In this document: positions 6,440 through 8,703 of the stretch, one piece after another
How positions within the stretch are numbered: the stretch's first letter is position 1
Layout: each line of letters opens with the position of its first letter
Source: Streptococcaceae bacterium
GTDB lineage: Bacteria; Bacillota; Bacilli; Lactobacillales; Streptococcaceae
DNA length: 8,703 nucleotides
Assembly (NCBI GenBank): GCA_031279745.1
Contig: JAITHN010000130.1
Location: forward strand, 1 to 8,703
Reading direction: 5' to 3'
Program-made: the position numbers and the translations under genes
Notes under the pieces: model-generated
The model's database searches: none
What the model was told of the DNA's origin: nothing
Seen by the model: the letters and a program-made list of their open reading frames with translations, nothing else

Positions 6440-7117
6440 ATGAAAGGATTTCTAAAAAATGTAGGATTATTTATAGGAATATTCGCCATTTCTTTCTCTG
6501 TTTTTTTCGTGCTTGATAAAATCAATAATCGAGATACACTAGCAGATGCTGCGACAGAACTCAAATTAATCCAACCTCAGCAGAAAACAGTGGGAGAAGA
6601 ACAGCCTACAAGAAAAGCAGAAAAAGATGATCCGAAACTGATTGATCCTAAGAGAAAAGATGATTCAACTGTTCAATATCATCCGGAAAAACAAGCTCAA
6701 AAAAAATCGCTCATTCTCGTTGGAGATTACAAGATCCCTTATGGGGAAGGAGGATATGCTGAAGGACAGGCGATTATAGATGCGGATCCAAATGTGATGG
6801 GCTCGACTTGGGGAGGGAAAACCCCATATTCTGGGACGGATAATTTGAATACACATTTTATCGGTCATCACGTAGGTGCCTTTGATCCGTTTATTGATTT
6901 ACAGGTCGGCGGGAAAATCACAATCGTAGATGATTCGGGAAATTCTTTCACCTATATTGTGAAAACGACAACGATTGTGGACACCAAGGCAAACGATGTT
7001 AAAACTGGAAAGAACCTATTTTCTGAAATCACTTCTACTGGTGGTGGGGAACGTGTCGTATTCCAAACTTGTACGAGTGAGACAGAGCGAAAAATACTTT
7101 TTGCATTTCCATCTTAA
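6440..7117 (+). CDS. Sortase family protein (cysteine transpeptidase), membrane anchored at the N terminus
   Basis: A 225-aa enzyme with one N-terminal membrane segment (about 8-25), then a charged low-complexity linker rich in Lys, Glu, Asp and Gln (about 37-89), then a compact sortase domain. The linker would place the domain outside the membrane. The catalytic triad is visible: His143 in THFIGHHVGAF, Cys211 in VVFQTCTS, and Arg217 in ETERKILFAF. L-Q-V-G-G-K-I-T-I-V-D...YIV is the usual strand pair between His and Cys. There is no C-terminal membrane segment, so pilin-type class C is unlikely; the class is otherwise unclear. Sortases cleave LPXTG-like signals and attach proteins to the cell wall. 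No substrate gene is in the window. The site AGGAGG (6427-6432), 12 bases after the apbE stop codon, makes an operon with apbE likely. Confidence 0.9.
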   Translation: MKGFLKNVGLFIGIFAISFSVFFVLDKINNRDTLADAATELKLIQPQQKTVGEEQPTRKAEKDDPKLIDPKRKDDSTVQYHPEKQAQKKSLILVGDYKIPYGEGGYAEGQAIIDADPNVMGSTWGGKTPYSGTDNLNTHFIGHHVGAFDPFIDLQVGGKITIVDDSGNSFTYIVKTTTIVDTKANDVKTGKNLFSEITSTGGGERVVFQTCTSETERKILFAFPS

Positions 7118-7131
7118 GAACTTTAAGCAGT

Positions 7132-7167
7132 AAAACGCAACTGAGGTTGCGTTTTCTTTGTTTTTTT
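7132..7167 (+). terminator. Rho-independent terminator of the apbE-sortase unit
   Basis: AAAACGCAAC (7132-7141) pairs perfectly with GTTGCGTTTT (7146-7155) around TGAG, followed by CTTTG and seven T. The A/T symmetry of the outer stem could also let it act on leftward transcripts. Confidence 0.92.
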
Positions 7168-7204
7168 AAAGCGTTTTGAGGTATTTGAAAATAACAAATG
7201 GAAT

Positions 7205-7251
7205 ATTATTTGAATTAAAAAATTATAGATATATAAGGTAATTCAAATAAT
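7205..7251. promoter_or_regulatory. 13-bp perfect inverted repeat upstream of the mazF promoter (candidate operator)
   Basis: ATTATTTGAATTA (7205-7217) and TAATTCAAATAAT (7239-7251) are exact reverse complements separated by 21 AT-rich bases, with arm centres 34 bp apart, roughly three helical turns. The right arm ends 14 bases before the -35 box of mazF. The setting and spacing suit a dimeric DNA-binding protein. An RNA hairpin is less likely because the site lies upstream of the inferred transcription start. AT-rich DNA gives chance inverted repeats, but 13 of 13 exact is more than expected. Confidence 0.55.
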
Positions 7252-7265
7252 TTTATAACTAAATG

Positions 7266-7293
7266 TTGAAATAAAAAAAAGAAGTGTTAAAAT
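7266..7293 (+). promoter_or_regulatory. mazF promoter with extended -10
   Basis: The -35 is TTGAAA (7266-7271), with a 16-bp spacer, and the -10 is TAAAAT (7288-7293) preceded by TG-T (7285-7287), an extended -10 element. Transcription would begin near 7300, leaving a leader of only about 20 bases with AAGGAG (7306-7311). Confidence 0.7.
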
Positions 7294-7318
7294 AGTATTG
7301 TAATAAAGGAGAAATAAA

Positions 7319-7657
7319 ATGTATAAACGAGGCGAAGTTGTTTTTGCAGATTTAAGTCCAGTTGTAGGAAGTGAACAGGGCGGAATGAGACCTGTTTTGG
7401 TTGTTCAAAACGACAAGGGGAATTTTTTTGCACCAACCATCATTGTTGCCCCTATCACTCGAAAAAGGACGAAAGCGAATTTGCCAACACAAGTTGAAAT
7501 CGATATTGAAACGCCAAAGGGGATAGAACCCTCCACCATTTTGCTGGAACAAATACGAACTCTTGACAAAGAGCGCGTCATGCATAAAATGTGTTATGCA
7601 AATGAAAAGGTAATGAAAAAAGTGAATAAGGCGCTTTGTGTAAGTGTCGGCGTGTAA
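7319..7657 (+). CDS. mazF: MazF/PemK-type endoribonuclease toxin, no adjacent antitoxin
   Basis: A 112-aa protein of the PemK/MazF fold (NdoA/EndoA in Bacillus), a ribosome-independent, sequence-specific mRNA interferase. Visible hallmarks are the start MYKRGEVVFADLSPVVGSEQGGMRPVLVVQND with Arg24, FAPTIIVAPIT with Thr47 (matching catalytic Arg25/Thr48 of NdoA), PSTILLEQIRTLDKERV and the helix with VNKALCVSVGV. It looks intact. Such toxins are normally encoded just after a small antitoxin gene. Here the 150 bases upstream hold only a terminator, an inverted repeat and a promoter, and the next 390 bases downstream hold no convincing gene. The start is supported by AAGGAG 7 bases upstream. Its transcript probably runs on through the structured region to the hairpin at 7922-7959. 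It may be controlled by an unlinked antitoxin or by the operator-like repeat. Confidence 0.92.
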   Translation: MYKRGEVVFADLSPVVGSEQGGMRPVLVVQNDKGNFFAPTIIVAPITRKRTKANLPTQVEIDIETPKGIEPSTILLEQIRTLDKERVMHKMCYANEKVMKKVNKALCVSVGV

Positions 7658-7703
7658 AAGTAAAAACTTGAAGCACAGAGCAGAATAAATACAGAGTGAT
7701 AGG

Positions 7704-7748
7704 GCGCGCGTAGTCTTGGGTACGGCAATGCAAGCCGAACGCACGCGC
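7704..7748 (+). other. GC-rich stem-loop in the gene-free stretch after mazF
   Basis: GCGCG (7704-7708) pairs with CGCGC (7744-7748), CGT (7709-7711) with ACG (7739-7741) across a 2-base bulge, and CGGC (7723-7726) with GCCG (7734-7737) around AATGCAA. The GC content stands out against the surrounding AT-rich DNA. ACGCACG (7739-7745) is also complementary to CGTGCGT (7794-7800), so an alternative fold is possible. No promoter is evident close upstream, so it is most simply the 3' untranslated part of the mazF mRNA. It may be a structured RNA, but no known RNA family is recognised. Confidence 0.45.
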
Positions 7749-7839
7749 AGTCCTCATCATTTTGTAAGTGCTACGCCTATAAAAACATCAATACGTGCGT
7801 AAATACATACGAAAGCCCGACTGTACAAAAGGCGACCAA

Positions 7840-7930
7840 CGACCCAACGATTGAACAAACCGACTATTGAACGACCCAACGATTGAACGAACCGACTATT
7901 GAACGACCCAACGATTGAACAAACCGACTA
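7840..7930. repeat. Tandem array of a 32-bp unit, 2.8 copies
   Basis: Unit 1 is 7840-7871, unit 2 is 7872-7903 and unit 3 is 7904-7930 (27 of 32 bases). Each begins CGACCCAACGATTGAAC and continues AAACCGACTATTGAA; the only difference is an A-to-G change in unit 2 (7889, giving GAACGAACC). Inside the unit there are two half-copies of the pattern CGAC...ATTGAAC, so the array probably grew from a shorter repeat. It is not coding: the period is not a multiple of three and stops occur. The last unit runs straight into the left arm of the closing hairpin. Confidence 0.93.
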
Positions 7931-7959
7931 GAAGCCTACTGTTTCTAGTCGGTTCGTTT
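7917..7959 (+). terminator. Long hairpin closing the tandem array; probable terminator of the mazF transcript
   Basis: AACCGACTAGAA (7922-7933) and TTCTAGTCGGTT (7943-7954) form a perfect 12-bp stem with the loop GCCTACTGT. After one A-C mismatch the pairing continues for four more (7917-7920 with 7956-7959). The downstream sequence TTCGTTTGCGTTC is only moderately T-rich, so termination may be partial. The left arm belongs to repeat unit 3, and the right arm is complementary to the same segment in units 1 and 2 as well. Confidence 0.65.
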
Positions 7960-7975
7960 GCGTTCAGCCTATACT

Positions 7976-8004
7976 TAGATAAAAAGTGGATTCTTTGCTA
8001 TAAT
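7976..8004 (+). promoter_or_regulatory. Promoter of the rRNA methyltransferase gene
   Basis: The -10 is the perfect TATAAT (7999-8004) with an upstream TGC (7996-7998), an extended -10. At 17-bp spacing the -35 is TAGATA (7976-7981; 4 of 6 to TTGACA). Transcription would begin near 8011, giving a leader of about 42 bases that can form a small TTCAA/TTGAA hairpin (8023-8027 with 8035-8039). Confidence 0.75.
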
Positions 8005-8052
8005 AAACAATACTTTAAAGGGTTCAATAAAACGTTGAAGGGCGGTACTGTA

Positions 8053-8703
8053 GTGAGAGAGTATAATTTAGTGGCAACCTGTGCAGCAGGGATAGAAGCG
8101 CTTGTGGCAAAAGAAATTCGAGATTTAGGGATTGATTGCACAGTTGAAAATGGGAAGGTTTCTTTTAAGGGAAATATAGAGTTAATTGCGAAAATGAATA
8201 TCCGACTTCGCACGGCTGATCGTGTCAAAATTGTCATGGGAGAATTTGTTGCAAAAACCTTTGATGATCTGTTTGAAAGTGTCAAAGGACTTGACTGGGG
8301 AGAAATCCTTCCACTGGATGCAGAGTTTCCAGTAAGCGGAAAATCAATAAAATCTACACTTTTCTCAACTCCGGATGTACAGGCGATTACGAAAAAAGCG
8401 ATTGTAGAAAAATTACGTATCGTTTACCATCGTCCAGCAAGCGTGCCTTTCCTTGAGACGGGTGCAAAATTCCCAATAGACATCGTTCTTCGAAATGATA
8501 AGGCAATAATAACGATTGATACAACTGGTGACTCATTATTTAAACGAGGATACCGTGAGGACAAGGGTGGGGCACCATTAAAGGAAAATATGGCGGCGTC
8601 ACTCATTAAATTGACCAGTTGGTTTCCAGATAAGCCATTTGTCGACTTCACTTGCGGAAGTGGAACCATTCCAATCGAAGCAGCATTGATTGCCAGAAAT
8701 ATT
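8053..8703 (+). CDS. rlmL: RlmL/YpsC-type 23S rRNA (guanine-N2-)-methyltransferase, N-terminal part (3' truncated by window end)
   Basis: Only the first 217 codons are present; full-length relatives have about 380. The start EYNLVATCAAGIEALVAKEIRDLG is the typical N-terminal ferredoxin-like segment, followed by a THUMP RNA-binding domain (roughly 45-155) and LFKRGYR (162-168). The methyltransferase domain then begins with SAM-binding motif I, VDFTCGSGTIPIEAALIARN (197-216). The family puts an N2-methyl group on a guanine of 23S rRNA. The start is a GTG at 8053 with AAGGGCGG (8038-8045) 7 bases upstream. The frame stays open further upstream, but a TTG at 8035 lies within the Shine-Dalgarno area and would add residues not typical of the family. 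In many Firmicutes this gene follows gpsB and rnpB; here it follows the mazF region and has its own promoter. Confidence 0.93.
   Translation, partial: MREYNLVATCAAGIEALVAKEIRDLGIDCTVENGKVSFKGNIELIAKMNIRLRTADRVKIVMGEFVAKTFDDLFESVKGLDWGEILPLDAEFPVSGKSIKSTLFSTPDVQAITKKAIVEKLRIVYHRPASVPFLETGAKFPIDIVLRNDKAIITIDTTGDSLFKRGYREDKGGAPLKENMAASLIKLTSWFPDKPFVDFTCGSGTIPIEAALIARNI

Noticed and set aside
7352..7760. Leftward open frames antisense to mazF (possible hidden antitoxin)
   Set aside because: The products show no antitoxin-like features, are Phe/Leu/Cys/His-rich shadow translations and lack a ribosome binding site.
7728..7802. Short rightward frame (24 codons, starting MQAERTRSPHHF) in the stretch after mazF
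   Set aside because: It has no convincing ribosome binding site and lies within the stem-loop. The codons follow RNA structure rather than a protein pattern, though conservation was not tested.
7658..7967. RNase P RNA or tmRNA in the gap before rlmL
   Set aside because: The position invited rnpB, but its conserved core segments (such as GAGGAAAGTCC) are absent, and no tmRNA-like tag frame or tRNA-like end is seen.
8035..8052. TTG at 8035 as start of the rRNA methyltransferase
   Set aside because: It lies just before the GGGCGG site and adds residues not seen at the N terminus of this family. GTG at 8053 gives a standard start.

Overview
The window reads as chromosome of a low-GC Gram-positive bacterium of the order Lactobacillales, most like the Enterococcus/Vagococcus/Pilibacter group. 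The signs are AT-rich intergenic DNA, strong AGGAGG-type ribosome binding sites, a lipoprotein with a Gram-positive lipobox, a sortase, and a racE(murI)-rph-rdgB-ysnB gene order in which rph and rdgB are fused into one reading frame. The exact genus cannot be read from the sequence.

Layout. 1-611: the C-terminal part of a Gfo/Idh/MocA oxidoreductase, cut by the window edge and closed by a clean terminator. 741-3439: a tight + strand operon of glutamate racemase, an RNase PH/dITP-XTP pyrophosphatase fusion, and a YfcE-type phosphodiesterase, ending in a 12-bp-stem terminator. 3490-3676: a convergent gap with two more hairpins and a direct-repeat array of 32-bp period. 3677-4114 (-): an ElaA/YjcF-like GNAT acetyltransferase, divergent from 4185-5273 (+), an AI-2E-family membrane permease. 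5372-7117: a two-gene unit of an ApbE-like flavin-transferase lipoprotein and a sortase, closed by a terminator. 7319-7657: a solitary MazF/PemK-type toxin gene behind its own extended -10 promoter and a 13-bp perfect inverted repeat, with no antitoxin gene in front. 7658-7967: a gene-free 310-base stretch with a GC-rich stem-loop, a second 32-bp-period tandem array, and a closing hairpin whose right arm is complementary to a segment carried by every array unit. 8053-8703: the 5' part of an RlmL/YpsC-type 23S rRNA methyltransferase, cut by the window end.

How it works together. The murI operon combines cell-wall precursor supply (D-glutamate) with RNA 3'-end trimming and nucleotide-pool cleaning, a known Firmicutes grouping. 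The apbE-sortase pair puts two extracytoplasmic protein-modifying enzymes, flavinylation and cell-wall anchoring, under shared expression. Several ApbE signature residues are changed, so activity is uncertain.

The least explained part is 7168-7967: an apparently orphan mazF flanked by a probable operator and by a long structured, repeat-bearing 3' region. It lies directly before ypsC/rlmL, where many Firmicutes carry rnpB. I see no CRISPR array, tRNA, rRNA, insertion sequence or phage gene in the window.
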